Positions 1 through 12,748 of a stretch of DNA of 64,000 nt are shown one piece after another. The notes beneath the pieces were generated by a model that saw only the letters and a program-made list of their open reading frames with translations, had not been told where the DNA came from and searched no databases. Each line of letters starts with the position of its first letter. Positions within the stretch are counted from its first letter, which is position 1. The stretch comes from Capsicum annuum (Eukaryota; Streptophyta; Magnoliopsida; Solanales; Solanaceae): NCBI RefSeq assembly GCF_002878395.1, contig NC_061114.1:141614422-141678421 (forward strand). Reading direction: 5' to 3'. The position numbers and the translations under genes are program-made.

Positions 1-743
1 GATAACATGTAAGAACCATAGCTTTAAAACTTGAAATTCAGTTCTTGGACTCCATGGATGAAAAGGACCCATGGATGAACATTTAACATACCTTAATTGA
101 AAATTCATGAAGGTTCTTGGTCATTTTCTTGAAACTTTAGCCTGAATCTTGAAGGGGCTAGGGTTTGTTCTTGGGAGAGAATTACTTTTTTGGAGAAAAA
201 TTATGAATAATGGGGTATATAATGCCCCTTTAAGGTTTTAATTTTGTGTTTTGGGTGGATTTGTGTGAGGGAAAATAACAAGACTACCCTTGGAAATTAA
301 AATTTATAACTGGAATGCCAGCCTTTACCACGAACAGCCAAGGCTGTCATCTTGATTCCACCATGATGCGGTGCAATCACAATGACTTGCTAGAATTTGA
401 CAATTGTCATTTTGAACTTCACCGCGATGCGGTGAGGTGACTACTGCTATAGCCACCGCAACGCACCATAATCACGGTGAGCTGTTGTTTTGGCAATCCA
501 AATGTTGTCCAAACCTCATTTGAAAAATCCAAGATTTACTTGAGACATGCCCCTTACACCCCTAAACATGAATCAACTCACAAACTTGAGTCTCGGGGTC
601 AGGAAGGTCATTTTAAAAATCAACGAAGTTAAGAGACCAAAAATGAAACTATGTCTCCAACACTAAGCCAAAGTTTTAAGTTCTAAGCCTCTTGTACATG
701 TACTATGGGATGAATTGAGCTAAGATAATTATGGGGTATTATA
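1..743 (-). repeat. 3' LTR of element A (partial)
   Basis: This matches 7330-8073 nearly base for base apart from substitutions. In the minus orientation the LTR begins TATAATACCCC at 743, where intact copies begin TGTAATACCCC. The rest lies left of the window. A GC-rich block at 320-480 contains the palindrome CACCGCGATGCGGTG. Confidence 0.85.
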
Positions 744-758
744 ATATCCCCTCCTTGG
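744..758 (-). other. Polypurine tract of element A
   Basis: Read on the minus strand this is CCAAGGAGGGGATAT, directly abutting the LTR start. It is the same type as the CAAGGGGGAGATAT tract of element C at 30851. It is the expected plus-strand DNA priming site for reverse transcription. Confidence 0.8.
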
Positions 759-949
759 TAACATTCGTCCTTGAATGAGACTGATTAAGATGAGAATACA
801 AAACTACTAAGATTACATGTTGATTATTCATAACTGAAACATGATTACATGACTTAGTCTGAAACATGGTGACTAACTTAACTAATGCGTGAATACATGC
901 AATTACATGAACATGATTATATGTCTAGAACTGAGAATGAAATAGAGGA

Positions 950-3900
950 CCTCTAGGGAAAACTGTTGCCTTGCTGAGTCTGAATTTGCAGAGAAAAGGT
1001 GAGGGTACTTGGTATGCATGTCTGCTTTTACTTTCAAAGTAGCTCCCTGAACGGACTGATTTCTCCAAAGAGCTTTGACCAAGGGATCTTCTTTGTTCCC
1101 TAGTCTGCGAATCTAGCGATCTAAGATTTCAATTAGGAGTTCTTCGTAAGAAAGGTCATTCTGAATATCTAACCTCTCTAAAGGAACTACAATAGTTGGG
1201 TCACCATACACTTCATTAATAAAGAAACACGGAAAACCGGATGCACTGATGCCAAATTGGCAGGCAACTCAAGCTTATACGCCACCATCCCAAAATGATT
1301 CAAGATCCTTAAAAGGCCTACATATCGGGGACTGAGATTCCCCTTTTTGCCAAATCTCTTCACTTTTTTTATGGGAGAGATCTTTAAATATACAAAATCA
1401 CCAATCTCAAATTTGAGATCCTTTCTCATCATATCTGCATAAGATTTCCGTTGGCTCTGGGTTGTCTTAAGCCTATCCCTGATGAACTGAAATTTCTACA
1501 AATAATCAAATACTGAATCTGGCCCTATCAACGCAATCTTACCTACCTCAAACTAACTAATAAGATATCTACATCTCCTTCTATGTAGAGACGCAAATAA
1601 AGCAATCTAAATACTAGAATGATAGTTGTTGTAGGTAAACTCAATCAATGGCAAGTGATCATCCCAACTACCCTTAAAGTTGATAACACAAGCTCTCAGC
1701 ATGTCCTTTAAGGTCTGAATGGTCCTCTCTTCCTGACCATCTGTTTGAGGGTGAAAGGTTGTACTGAGATAAACTTTGGTACTAAAACCCTTCTGAAAAT
1801 CCTTCCAAAAATGAGAGGTAAACTGAGTACCTCTATTTGAAATGATGGACAACGAGACTCCATGCAATCTAAACGACTCTCTAATATAGAGTTGGGAATA
1901 ATCCTTGGCTGAATAAGAAGTATGGACTGGCTAGAAATGGGCTGATTTGGTCATCCTGTCCACAATAAGCCAAATCAAATCATGTTGATGATCAATATAA
2001 GGCAAACCCATCACAAAGTCTATGTTCACCTCTTTTCACTTCCAAGTGGGAATACTAAACTTTTGCATACTGCCACTAGGCCTTTGATGCTCATACCTAA
2101 CCTACTGAGAATTAGCACACTTTGCTACAAACTCTATAATATCCCTTTTCATACCTCTCCACTAATAGATTTTTGGAAAATCATGGTACATCTTAGTAAC
2201 TCCTAGGTGAATAGAGTAATGCGCACCGTGCGCTTCTATAAGAATTTTCTATCTTAAATCGTCTACACACAACATATATAGTTTACCCTGGCAATGCAAC
2301 ACACCATCTCCCCCTTGGGAGAAAACCTCTACTTTCTGATCTCCAACTGACTCCTTCAACTTGACCAAGCTAGGATCTTTATCTTTCTTTTCTTTCACTT
2401 CAGCAACCAAAGAAGATTTCGAACTATTTTGAACCCATACACTACTCTCAGCTAAGTCAACCAAATGAACGCCTAATCTAGCCAACTGATGAACCTCCTG
2501 AACTAATTTCTTTTTATCACTCTCGACATGAGCAACACTGCACATAGACAATCTACTAAGGGTATCTACCACTACATTGGCCTTGCTCGAATGATACAAA
2601 ACACTCATATCATAATCTTTCAATAATTCTAACCACCTTCTCTAATAGAAATTTAACTCTTTCTGTGAAAACACATACTGCAAACTTTTATGATCCGTGA
2701 ACGCATCAATACGCACCCATACAGATAATGCCTCTAAATTTTCAAGGAAAAAACAACTGCTGCTAACTCAAGATCAAGGGTAGGATAGTTGTTTTCATGG
2801 GGGTTAAGCTGTCTAGAGATGTATGTTATGACCTTACCTCTCTACATCAACACACAACCCAAACTAACTCTAGAAGCATCACAATAAACAACAAACCCAT
2901 CTGAACCATTGGGAAATATCAAAACTAGGGTTGAGGTGAGTCGAGTTTTCAACTCTCGAAAACTCTTCTCACAAGAATTTACCACTGAAATTTAACTTTC
3001 TTCTGAGTCAATCTGGACCTAGGGGATGCAATAGAAAAACCCTTTCAACAAATCATCTTTAATAGCCATCCAAATCAAAGAAACTCCTAATGTCTGATGA
3101 AGAAATGGGTATGGGCCAGTTCCTCACTACTTTGGTCTTTTTAGGGTCAACCCTAATCCCATCACCAGAAATAATATGACCAAGTAAAGCTACTGATCTT
3201 AGGAAAAATTCGTACTTACTAAATTTTGCAAACAATTGATGGGCTCTAAGAGCCTGCAATACTATTCTGAGGTGGTCTACATGATCATTTTAATTACGAG
3301 AATAAACAAGAATATCATCTATGAAGACTATGACGAACATATCCAACTACTTCTTGAACACTTGGTTCATCAAGTCTATGAAAGCTACTGGGTCATTTGT
3401 TAGACCAAAGAACATGACTAGGAACTCGAAGTGACAACATCGAGTTTTGAAAGTTTTTTTTAGAATGTCATATTCTCTGACTCTGAGCTGATGATAGCCG
3501 GATTTGAGGTATATCATAAATAAATAATTGGCACCCTAAAGTTGGTCAACAAGTCTTCAATTTTGGGGAGTGGGTACTTATTCTTGATAGTAACTTTGTT
3601 CAATTGACGGTAATCGATGCACATTCTGAGGAAACCATCTTTCTTATGCACGAAGAGAACTGGAGCACCTCATGGGGAAACACTGGGCCTGATAAATTCC
3701 TTATCTAAGAGATCTTTCAACTGTTTGTTTAACTCCCTAAGCTCTATTTGATCCATTTTATGGGGTAGAATAGAGATAGGTTGGGTATTTGGAAAAAGGT
3801 CTATTTCGAAGTTAATTTCCCTTTCGGGAAGGACTCCAAGAAGATCTTCAAGGAACACATCTGGGAATTCCCTCAGTAGTGAAACCGACTTAAGACTAGG

Positions 3901-4419
3901 AGTCTAGGAATTAGAGTCTTTAACTCGAACAAGATGGTAGACACACCCTTTGGAAATTATTTTTCTCTCTCTAAGGTACGAAATAAACTGCCCCCTAAGT
4001 GCTAAAGTACTACCCCTTCATTTAAGGATTGGTTTATTCGAAAACTAAAAATGAAGAACTCTATTTCTACAATCAACTGAGGCATATCATGAGTGGAGCC
4101 AATCCATGCTAAGAATGACATCAAAATCAGTCATTTCTAACTCCACAAGATCAACTAAGGTGACTTTTTGGGATATTATGACCGGACAACACCTGTATAC
4201 CTACCTGGCTACAATAGGTCTCTTACTGGGGTACATACTAAGAAAGGTTCTGCTAAAATATTAGTACTGATACCAAAATTATTAGCTATGTAGGGAGTTA
4301 CAAAAGAAAGAGAGGGTTCGAGATCTAATAAAGCATAAACATATAAATAAAAGACCTTTAATGTACTAGTAACCATATCAAGAGAACTTTCCTGATCCTA
4401 TCAAGACTGAAGTGCATAC
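950..4419 (-). pseudogene. pol: Decayed pol of element A (protease, RT, RNase H, integrase, chromodomain-like tail)
   Basis: Fragments appear in the order of a Ty3/gypsy polyprotein, reading right to left. A protease-like segment with a DVILSMDWL-type motif lies near 4080-4130. The RT N-terminus lies at 3670-3858 (EREINFEIDLFPNTQPIS). An RT catalytic FIDDI motif lies near 3310-3340, and the RT thumb at 3059-3259. RNase H near 2620-2990 retains the LDLELA motif with its glutamate. The end of RNase H and a linker lie at 2249-2623. The integrase core at 1607-1867 keeps SNRGTQF and HPQTDGQEE. The integrase C-terminal GDFVYLKISP module lies at 1187-1432, and a chromodomain-like end runs to about 985. 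Stops and frameshifts separate all pieces, so it is not functional. The reading frame continues from gag on the same strand. Confidence 0.85.
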
Positions 4420-5567
4420 AATCTATTTGGGCGATGACCACTAGTGGCATAGGAAGTGGCACTCTGCTGAGTCGGGTGAATAGATGGAACTAGGGGACGA
4501 TTGGAATGACCCTGCTGACCACTCTGTGGGTAATCCCTGACCTTGTGGTGTGGCTTTCCACATCCAAATCATACATCACGGCCATCTCTACACACACTGT
4601 GATGGTTATACCGCATTTCTGGCAAAGAGGATTTGCCCAACCACTGTTTACACTTTCCTAAGGTTTAGGGCCTAGCTTCCTATCTCGATTAGCATTTCTG
4701 AACTTTGGTGCTTCGGCACTAGATGAAGATGGAGCTGGGGCTAAATATTTTTGATGATAGTAAGGACAGTTACCACCCTTCAACTTTGGATGAGTAAAAC
4801 TGAAGCTACCTATTCTGACTCTCTTATTCTCTCTCTCTTTTTCCTTAAACTTCTGCTCCTCAATCTATTAAGAATAGACCATCAACTTAGAAAAGTCCAT
4901 CTCTTTAATCAACATCACTGTCCTACACTCCTTAACCATGCTATAAACTACACTAGAGACAAACTTACTCATTCTAGACCTATCATCTAACACCACATTA
5001 GGAGCATACCTGGCTAGTTGAGTAAACTTAAGAGAATACTCCTTGATACTCATGTTTCCCTACCTCATATTAATAAACTCCTATACCTTAGCTTTATTAA
5101 ATACAAGGTAAAGAATCTATCAAAAAATGTTGTTACAAACTTTTCCAATTCAATAGGCCCTATATCTGCCCCTCTATCTCTCTTTTACTACTTATACTAG
5201 GTATGAGCAACATCCTGCAATTGGTAAGCACCCAACTCTGAAATCTCACTAAAAGTCACACCCATAATATTATTTAGCTTCTGAACCATGTTAAGGAACT
5301 CCTGCGAATCCTCATCAAACTTATATCCCATAAATAGTGAAGGGTTCATTCGGTGAAGTCCCGAATCCTAGCTACGATAGTATTAGACACCAAAACGGCT
5401 GGGATGGTAGCCAGTTCATTATTATGGGATGCTACTGAGGGAGCTAAAGTAGTGAATGCAGCTCTAAATTGTGCATGGTAGACATGCTCGTTCAGGGGAC
5501 CTTTTAGGACAGGTGAAGGTGTGGGCTAATTCCCGTTTCTCTTTCTGTTATTCTTTCTAAGAAGCAT
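4420..5567 (-). pseudogene. gag: Decayed gag of element A
   Basis: The ATG at 5567 (minus) follows the primer binding site by about 200 bases and is the likely gag start. A conserved capsid segment lies at 4868-5053 (MSIKEYSLKFTQLARYAP), matching the equivalent segment of element C at 26410-26628. The nucleocapsid zinc-knuckle region is expected near 4560-4640 but is degraded. Several stops and frame changes break it. The role would be to form the cytoplasmic retrotransposon particle, but this copy can make only short peptides. Confidence 0.8.
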
Positions 5568-5772
5568 ATTCTGTAAATGGAAAGAATATTGAATTATAAA
5601 GAGAGTTTAAGTTGAGCTCATGTTCCCTCATATAAAATGAATAGTAAAAGAAGGGAAACCTTTCCTAAGATGTTTTGTAGCCTCTTGTCCATAAGTGTGG
5701 CGCGCTTCACACCCTTGCAAAAGAGTCTACTCAACGCGGATTTCAGACTCCCTAAGACACTTTAAAACCATT

Positions 5773-5785
5773 GTCTCTTATACCA
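5773..5785 (-). other. Primer binding site of element A (initiator Met tRNA type)
   Basis: The minus strand reads TGGTATAAGAGAC just inside the LTR end. The tRNA-iMet complement begins TGGTATCAGAGC, so two of the first twelve bases have changed. Confidence 0.75.
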
Positions 5786-5789
5786 AGTT

Positions 5790-8073
5790 TGTAACAACAT
5801 AAGAGTACACCCTGGATTCCACATGGTGCTTACAGCCCCAAAGGACCACAAGCTAACCCATGTTGGTACCTGCTGTGAGCACTAATAAATAACAAAGAAC
5901 ATGTGTGAAATTTAACTTGAAATGCTATAAGGTTTTAGAAACTAAAAATCAATACTAAATTATAGTTTAAAATAACTAAAATATATTGTCAATACTGATA
6001 AAACAACTGATAATAACGACTAAAAAATGACTATCTATATATACTAGTCTGAAAGCCTCTAAACTGACTGAATGTGGAGTTGATGGGACAAGCACCCAAA
6101 TAAATCTGACTAACTAAATAGTTAAACTATTGACATAGCTAAATATAAGATAACTTGTCCTCGAATGATGAGGAATCCCCACTGCTGCTGTTGCTGATGG
6201 ACTGGAAAGTCTAAGTACGGCTAAGAGCCTGAGTGTCTGAACCTATGATGTGAGACATCATAGAGCAAGAAAAGAGTATGTGATCATTACTTTGAATGTA
6301 CTAGTATGATAAATGAGGTTAGGCTGGTATGCATGGCTCAGAGGCATGAATAAGAACTGACTATATAAATAGCATGAGATAACCGATGTATAGTATGCGA
6401 GGAAACAGTAAAATCTGAGAATGCATGACCAAGCATATGACATGATACTGGGATAGTATGTAAACTAAAATACTAAACTATTGATACTGAACAACTAATA
6501 ACTATATGGCCTGGTCAAGCAAGCCTGGAAATTGAACTCTAAACTAAATACTAAACTAAGACTGTGGGAGCTATTATCTAACCAATATACCCCAATATGA
6601 ACTAATTGGGTTTAACCTGTGACCCCAGTTGGAAGGGTGTTAATACCGTGCCTTGGGTACTAACATTGGCTTTGTGGATCCATAGAAATAAAGTCCCAAA
6701 GGACTAAAGAGTCACCATCTACTAGCAGATGCTCTAGTGAGATATATGTAAACCCTGAACTGGCAGGTTAACATCCTTAACCTACGTTGGCTACGTAGTT
6801 CTTGAATGCAGGGACTACAACTAAAGGTCACACCCTCAATTGGCAGGTGATCCCTTATCCCTGGGTTCACTCGGTGCTAAATTTTACTCCCTACTGAACT
6901 GACTCTAGTTACTGGACTGAGCTGAACTTACTAATAGATATACTGAGTGGACTGATAATAATCTAACATATTTGAAACCATTTTGAATACACTGAAACTA
7001 AGTAAACAGCTAAGTTTTTGGGTATTCATAACCCCCAGGGCTCGATAGCAATAAAAACAAGACCGTTCTAAAATCTTAAAGAAATGATAAGTTGTCATTA
7101 TTCAAAACTCATTCCTTTGGGCATTTCATCAAACTCTTACAATTCATGGTTTAAACATGGGGATATTTTTAACATCTAAAGATTACATGGTTCCAATACT
7201 AAAATCACCAATTAAGGCTTAAATCAGCAAACAAGCACCATTCAAAATGTGTAAGGTTTAATAACAACAACAATTTGATGTAAACATGATTTAAAATCGA
7301 GATTCATGGAAATTCATGGGTAAAATTCATGATAACATGTAAAAACCATAGATTTAAAATTTGAAATTAGGTTTCTGGACTCCATGGTTGAAAAGGACCC
7401 ATGGATGAACATTTAACATACCTTAATTCAAGAATTTGTGAAGGTTCTTGGTGGTTTTCTTGAAACTTGATATCTTGAATGGGCTATGGTTTGTTCTTGA
7501 GAGAGAATTACTTTCTTGGAGAGAAATTATGAATAATGAGGCATATAATTCCCCGTTGGGGTTTTAATTTTTTGCTTTGGACTAATTTGGGTGAGGGAAA
7601 TGACAAGACTACCCTTAGAAAATTAAAATTCATAACTGGAACGCCGCTTGGGTCTTCACCATGATGCACTAAGGCTATCATCGTGATTCCACCATGATAT
7701 GGTGCAATCACAGTGAGTTATTGGAATCTAACAATTGTTATTTTGAACTTCACTATAACACAGAGAGGTGACCACCTCTATAGCCACCGTGATGCACCAC
7801 AATTGCGTTGAGTTGTTGTTTTGGAAATCAAAATATTGTCCAAAACTCATCCAAAAATCCAAAACTTACCTGAGACATGCCCCTTATATTCCTGAACATA
7901 AATCAACTCACAAACTTATGTCTCGAGGTCGAGAAGGTAACTTTAAAATCCAACAAAGTTAAGAGGTCAAAAATAAAACTAAGTCTCCAACACTTAGCCA
8001 AATTTTTAGGTTCTAAGCCTCTTGTACATGTACTATGGGCTGAATTGAGCTATGAAAATAATGGGGTATTACA
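5790..8073 (-). repeat. 5' LTR of element A
   Basis: A 2.28-kb LTR. On the minus strand it starts TGTAATACCCC at 8073 and ends TTACA at 5790, giving the TG...CA ends of an LTR. It lies between the primer binding site and the flanking remnant B. No long ORF belongs to it. Short ORFs here are chance. Confidence 0.88.
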
Positions 8074-9253
8074 ATATATGCCTACTAGATATAAGATGCC
8101 TCCTAGATGTGATATGCTTATTGATATATTATGGCTCCTAGATGTAATTTGAATATTGATATGTTATGGCTTCTAAATATGAGATAATTATAGATATGTC
8201 TTATGGATTATGGAGATGTTATGCATCATAAATATGCTATCACTTATAATATGATATAATGTATAGATATGATTATTCATATGGGTTCCGAATATGTATG
8301 TTGGTCAAAAGTCATGATTATAATGGGGTAATTATTCCGAACATAATATTGGGCCCAAGGTCGTGTTATGATAAGAGTTGGCTATCCGGGAAGTATTTAT
8401 CCTTTTAAAGGATGTGATTGTAGTTTATTGATATATTGATGTGTATGGTTTCATTGTTTGAATACTGGTGTTGACATCCATAGATTTGATACATTCATGA
8501 TCGTTGTATCAATGATTATAGTATTCTGATTGGATTATATCTTATCACAATTGTAACTAAGTAAGGGTTAAAACCAAGTTTCTACCTTAAAAATGAGTTT
8601 CTTCATAATAATAAATGTCTATCTTAATGAATAAATTATATCTAAAAGAGATTAATTATAATGTTTTAAGAGATTTGAATAGGCATATTTTGCTCTATTA
8701 TTTGATACTACTAAATACTCTGGTCATGAGAGATTTTAACTTTTTCTACACTTTTATAATGATTTAGTCCCGAAGTTCACTCTGGGCAACAGGCTTACAG
8801 ATTTTACACTCTTTTAGCCACAGCTTGAGACTATGAGCCTTTTATATCAAAATATACATCTCTTTAGCTTGACATAGAGGAAGATTCTGGATAGATAATA
8901 TAACTTCCGTATAAAACCTGAAGATAAATTTTAGTATTGACATTATATATATGTACTAATGATTATGATGATACTGATTATATACCCAACAAGGTTGAAG
9001 GATGACTATGATGATATGCTTAGATACCCAACAAGATCGAAGGATGTTGTGATGATGATATTGATACCTCACAAGACCGAAGGATATTGTGATGATGATA
9101 TTGATACCCGATAAGGATTGAGGATATTGTGATTATAATATTGATACTCAAGAAGGCTAGAGTACATTGTGATGATAACATTGATATCCAACAAGGCCTG
9201 AGGATGACTATATTAATGTGCCTATATGTACATGTACTGATTTGAGTTCGTTT
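8074..9253 (+). repeat. LTR remnant B, left part
   Basis: An AT-rich, non-coding plus-strand LTR remnant, cut on the left by element A and on the right by the copia element. Its orientation and identity come from 8290-8450, which matches the reverse complement of 17700-17960. Both contain a phrase like GGACCCGAGGTCGTG followed by a TTTTAAAGG(A/G)TGTGATT block. The remnant resumes at 15569. Family is probably Ty3/gypsy, not determined further. Confidence 0.55.
8989..9230 (+). repeat. 40-bp tandem repeat inside LTR remnant B
   Basis: The anchor ACAAG(G/A)nnGAAGG recurs at 8989, 9031, 9071, 9111, 9151 and 9191: one 42-base step, then four exact 40-base steps. The rest of each unit reads like GATATTGTGATGATGATA. 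One more degenerate unit occurs at about 15598, beyond the copia insertion, so the copia element entered this array. Confidence 0.85.
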
Positions 9254-10247
9254 TGTTAGCTTCCTCAGACAAAATTTTAATAATGACAAACTAGGTTTCA
9301 AAAAATGACCAACTAATGAATGAATCTTTTGCAGGATAAAGGATGCAAGATACTGGAAGATTGCTGATGGTAAAATAATCAAGGATCTATCAAAGATCTC
9401 TCTAAGAAAGAAAGTTCCAGTAATCTTAAGAAGATCATGAAACTCTCTAAGAAAGAAAGGACTTCCAATCATAAGAAGATCATGTCACATACATGGAAAA
9501 TTTAGAAATGAAAATCACATTCCCAGATTCATGGAATATTAAATCAATTAGAAAATCAAGCAGGATCTAAATGAAGGAAAAAAAATGCCAATGTCACATA
9601 GATATCCAAGACCAAAAAGAGGAAAAGATCATGGACATATCTAATATGGACGTGATCCAAAGCTGTATGTGGACATATCAAACATGGACATATCAAACAG
9701 CTACATTCCTCAATCAAAGAATAAATTCAAATCCTTGATTGAGAAGAAATCTCTTGGATTTCCTTATAAAGGACAGCAGTCGAAGACTATAAAAGGAGAA
9801 GACCAAAGACAATCACTTCTTACGTAACTTTAATGAGTAAATTCAAAGTCTATTATTATTAGTCTTACAAATATCTGTAACGTTAGTTTACCGCTATTAT
9901 ATAAATAGTACGATTGACTTATCTTTGTAACATCAACTGAAGCTGTGTCAAAAAATCTGAAGAGTAATATAAGTCTTCAAGACTTGTTTCCTATCATTGT
10001 ACTCAAACCAAACCTTCAAAAATCTAATGGAAACTTTAAACCCAAGGGGACTGGACGTAGGCACTAGATTGGTGCACCTAACTAAGATAAATCTTTCTGT
10101 TGGTTACTTTATAGTTTACTATGTACATGCTTAAATGTTTAAGATTAATTTGGTTGTGAAGTGTTTTGATCTGCAGGCGAATCGACTGTGAGGAGTTAGT
10201 ATTCAACTCACAAAAGAAAATTTCAATTCAGCCCCTCTTGAATTTCA
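9254..10247 (+). repeat. 5' LTR of copia element
   Basis: Begins TGTTAGCTTCCTCAGAC and ends TTGAATTTCA. It aligns end to end with 14576-15568, including the shared phrase CCCAAGGGGACTGGACGTAG near the 3' end. Confidence 0.88.
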
Positions 10248-10249
10248 AT

Positions 10250-10262
10250 TGGTATCAAAGAA
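10250..10262 (+). other. Primer binding site of copia element
   Basis: TGGTATCAAAGAA lies two bases after the LTR. The first eight bases match the tRNA-iMet complement TGGTATCAGAGC. Confidence 0.75.
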
Positions 10263-10307
10263 GGTCTCACAGATAGCATTACCTAACCGCAAGTGAACAA
10301 AGATCAA

Positions 10308-11960
10308 ATGGCCAATTACTTAATTCCCGGTGCTCTTCTTTAAAAAGGTCACTCCTCCACAAGACCACCACATTTCAATGGAAAAAACTACTCATACTGG
10401 AAAAATAGATTCACTATATTTGTCAAATCAAATGACTATCGAGCCTAGGTTGTCATTAAAAAGGGTCCTAAGCTAATTCTAGGGCTCAAGGAAAAACAAA
10501 AGGACAAGAATAAAGAATCCAGTATACTGATATGGAAGATCTTGAAAATTTAGATATTACCAAAGAACAACATGAGGTAATCCAAACTACTGCACGTGCT
10601 ATAAGTTTACTTTTGTGTACGGTTAGCAGAGAAGAATACGAAAAGATATCAACGTATAAGATAACAAAATAAATATAGGACCAACTGAAGGTAACCTATG
10701 AAGGAACCACCAAAGTCAAGAAGTCAAAAATTGTTGCTCTTGTAAATAAATATAAGCTATTCAAAATAGAGGTGAATGAGGATATTGAATCAATGTTCGC
10801 CAGATTTAGTAAAATTATTTGTGAAATGAAATCACTGGGGATGATCTATCCTCACAGCCTGCAAGTCCAGAAACTAGTCCAAAGTCTCTGAAAGATTTGG
10901 GAAACCAAGACTGACATTCTAAAAGACAAAGATCTTCACAACATGACTTATGATGAACTGCGAGGTAAGCTTATTATATATGAAAAAAATTATATTAACA
11001 GGTTTCATAAGGATAAAAAGAAGAACCCAATAGATTTCAATGCTGCTCCAAGTGGAGAGGAGGATATTTTAGAATATGCTAATAGCGAAGGAATGACCCT
11101 TATCAAATGTGGGGTAAGGTAGATCATGAGACAGAGGAAGCAAGTATCCCAATGAGGAAAAAGTAATAATTCTATAAGGAACAATGAACGCTGCTACTAC
11201 TGTAGAAAACCTGGTCACTTCGAATAGAATTGTCCAAAATTGAAAAAAAGAATGAATAGGAAAAATCAAACTACTGGATCCTGGAGTGATGAAGATGAAA
11301 TAGATGAAGAGGTAGAATCCGCAAATGTGTGCTTCATGGCAACTGGTGAATCCAGCTAGGTAAGGCTACATGATTGCCATAATTGTAATACTCTTGAATC
11401 TAACCTTGATATAATTACTAACAAACATTCAAAAAGTTATAGATGAGTATAAAAAACTCACCAAAGAGAGAAAAAGATGTGAAGCTAAATTTGAATTAAA
11501 AATCGAAGAGGAACGATGAAACTGGCAAATAGAATTTGATGCATGTCAAATTGAAATTGACCTACTTCATGGAGAGCTTGATGATACTAGAATAAAATTA
11601 AATAATTTTTGAGCATCCCAAAGACATAATTTCATAAGATTAAACTCATTTAACAACTACTCGAGTTCTTTATCAAGATCGTTTAAATCAGCTTAGAACT
11701 ATTTCTCCTTTCGAGGGCCGGTTTGTTTTATCTGGGGAGAGAGGGGGAACAAATCCTACAATTGTAGGAATAAGCATAAAAATGTAAGGTTTTGGAAGCC
11801 CAAATAGAGTACATCTAACCCACAAGGACCCAAGACCGCATGGGTACCTAAGCAAAATTAATCTCCCTGTTTTATAGGAACATGTCCACACGATCCATAA
11901 TAAGAAAGAATTGATGGAGGATGTTCCAGAAGTATAACTGGAGAAAAATATATGCTTTCA
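10308..11960 (+). pseudogene. gag: Decayed gag and protease start of copia element
   Basis: The ATG at 10308 opens a SIRE-type gag with the segment RPPHFNGKNYSYWKNRF near its N-terminus, broken by several stops and frame changes. A CCHC zinc knuckle lies at 11192-11233 (C-x2-C-x4-H-x4-C) with a nonsense codon inside its spacer. A charged, coiled-coil-like stretch follows at about 11440-11600, then a WVPK motif near 11845. At 11913 the peptide DGGCSRSITGEK resembles the copia protease active-site region. Here recognisable pol ends. What should follow (integrase, RT, RNase H) is absent, which points to an internal deletion or a non-autonomous derivative. Confidence 0.75.
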
Positions 11961-12748
11961 CCAAAAAATATGTTAAATTAAGTGACAACTATGAAAGAAA
12001 TATCTTCAGAGTTGACTATACCCTCTTTAGAGTCAACTCTTGCAGCTGAAACGGTAGTATAAATAAAGATGTTTTCCCTCCAGCAGAATACTGCCTTAAA
12101 TCTCTTATGATAAATTTAAAATCCTATACAATTTATCCTTGATTTTTGTATTTTCATTTCTTTTAAAATTGTGCCCAGAACTTGTGAAAATTCTGTGTTG
12201 ATCGTCTTTTTAAATTATTCTATGTAAGTATGTTAGAGTCAAGCATTTTCAATCCATGATATTTTTTTTTGGATTCTCAAAAAAAGATTGTGTCAATAAT
12301 TTATGCATCATATATTTGGACACAAATTATTTTTACTTAGTCCAACCTTATTTTGTAAGAAAAGGATTCTACATTCATGACTCATGAGTCAGATATTTGG
12401 TCATTTTTACCCAGCTCTATTTTTCTTTTTTTACCAAAACTTTTTAAAATTTTATGGAGAAAATCTCGGTGCTGAATATTTTACAAAATATTTTCAATAT
12501 TTTTGGCACAAAAATCATCAACATCTTCTGACCCCTCTATCCTTTCCTTTCAAATCTTCATCTCTCACACCACCTCTCTCTCTTCCTTCATCATTACCTA
12601 CTCATCTCTCTTTCCAACACTCCACCACCCCTTCATATTCAATTATAACCATCTAATCTTCTCTTCAATCAGTTTCTTCCACTTCTCTTTACTCTTGTTT
12701 TTAAACTCATCCATACTTACCCTCTCTACTATGATAAAAAACTGATCA
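11961..12748 (+). other. Non-coding junction where pol should be; pyrimidine-rich leader
   Basis: No integrase, RT or RNase H motif is visible on either strand. The last 220 bases are strongly pyrimidine-rich (many CTCTCT and TTCCTTC runs) and lead directly into the ATG of the next ORF, as a 5' leader would. Short ORFs here are compositional. Confidence 0.6.

Larger units (their letters stand above)
1..8073 (-). mobile_element. Element A: Ty3/gypsy chromovirus (Tekay/Del-like), truncated at window edge
   Basis: On the minus strand the order is 5' LTR (5790-8073), primer binding site, gag, protease, RT, RNase H, integrase, a chromodomain-like tail, polypurine tract and the start of the 3' LTR (1-743). 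The two LTR copies are recognisable because 1-743 repeats 7330-8073 with scattered substitutions. The order RT before integrase identifies Ty3/gypsy. The C-terminal tail and long LTRs point to a chromovirus of the Tekay/Del type, but clade assignment is from family knowledge and would need an RT tree. It is inserted in an older plus-strand LTR remnant that resumes at 8074. The other flank lies outside the window, so the TSD cannot be tested. Confidence 0.88.

Noticed and set aside
8989..9230. Regular 40-bp (and 32-bp at 17206) spacing suggesting a CRISPR array
   Set aside because: Units are contiguous diverged tandem repeats without spacers, and the DNA is clearly a plant nuclear repeat.
9020..9472. 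150-codon minus-strand ORF
   Set aside because: It spans the 40-bp tandem array and the copia LTR start. Its repeats are the array read antisense. No protein features.
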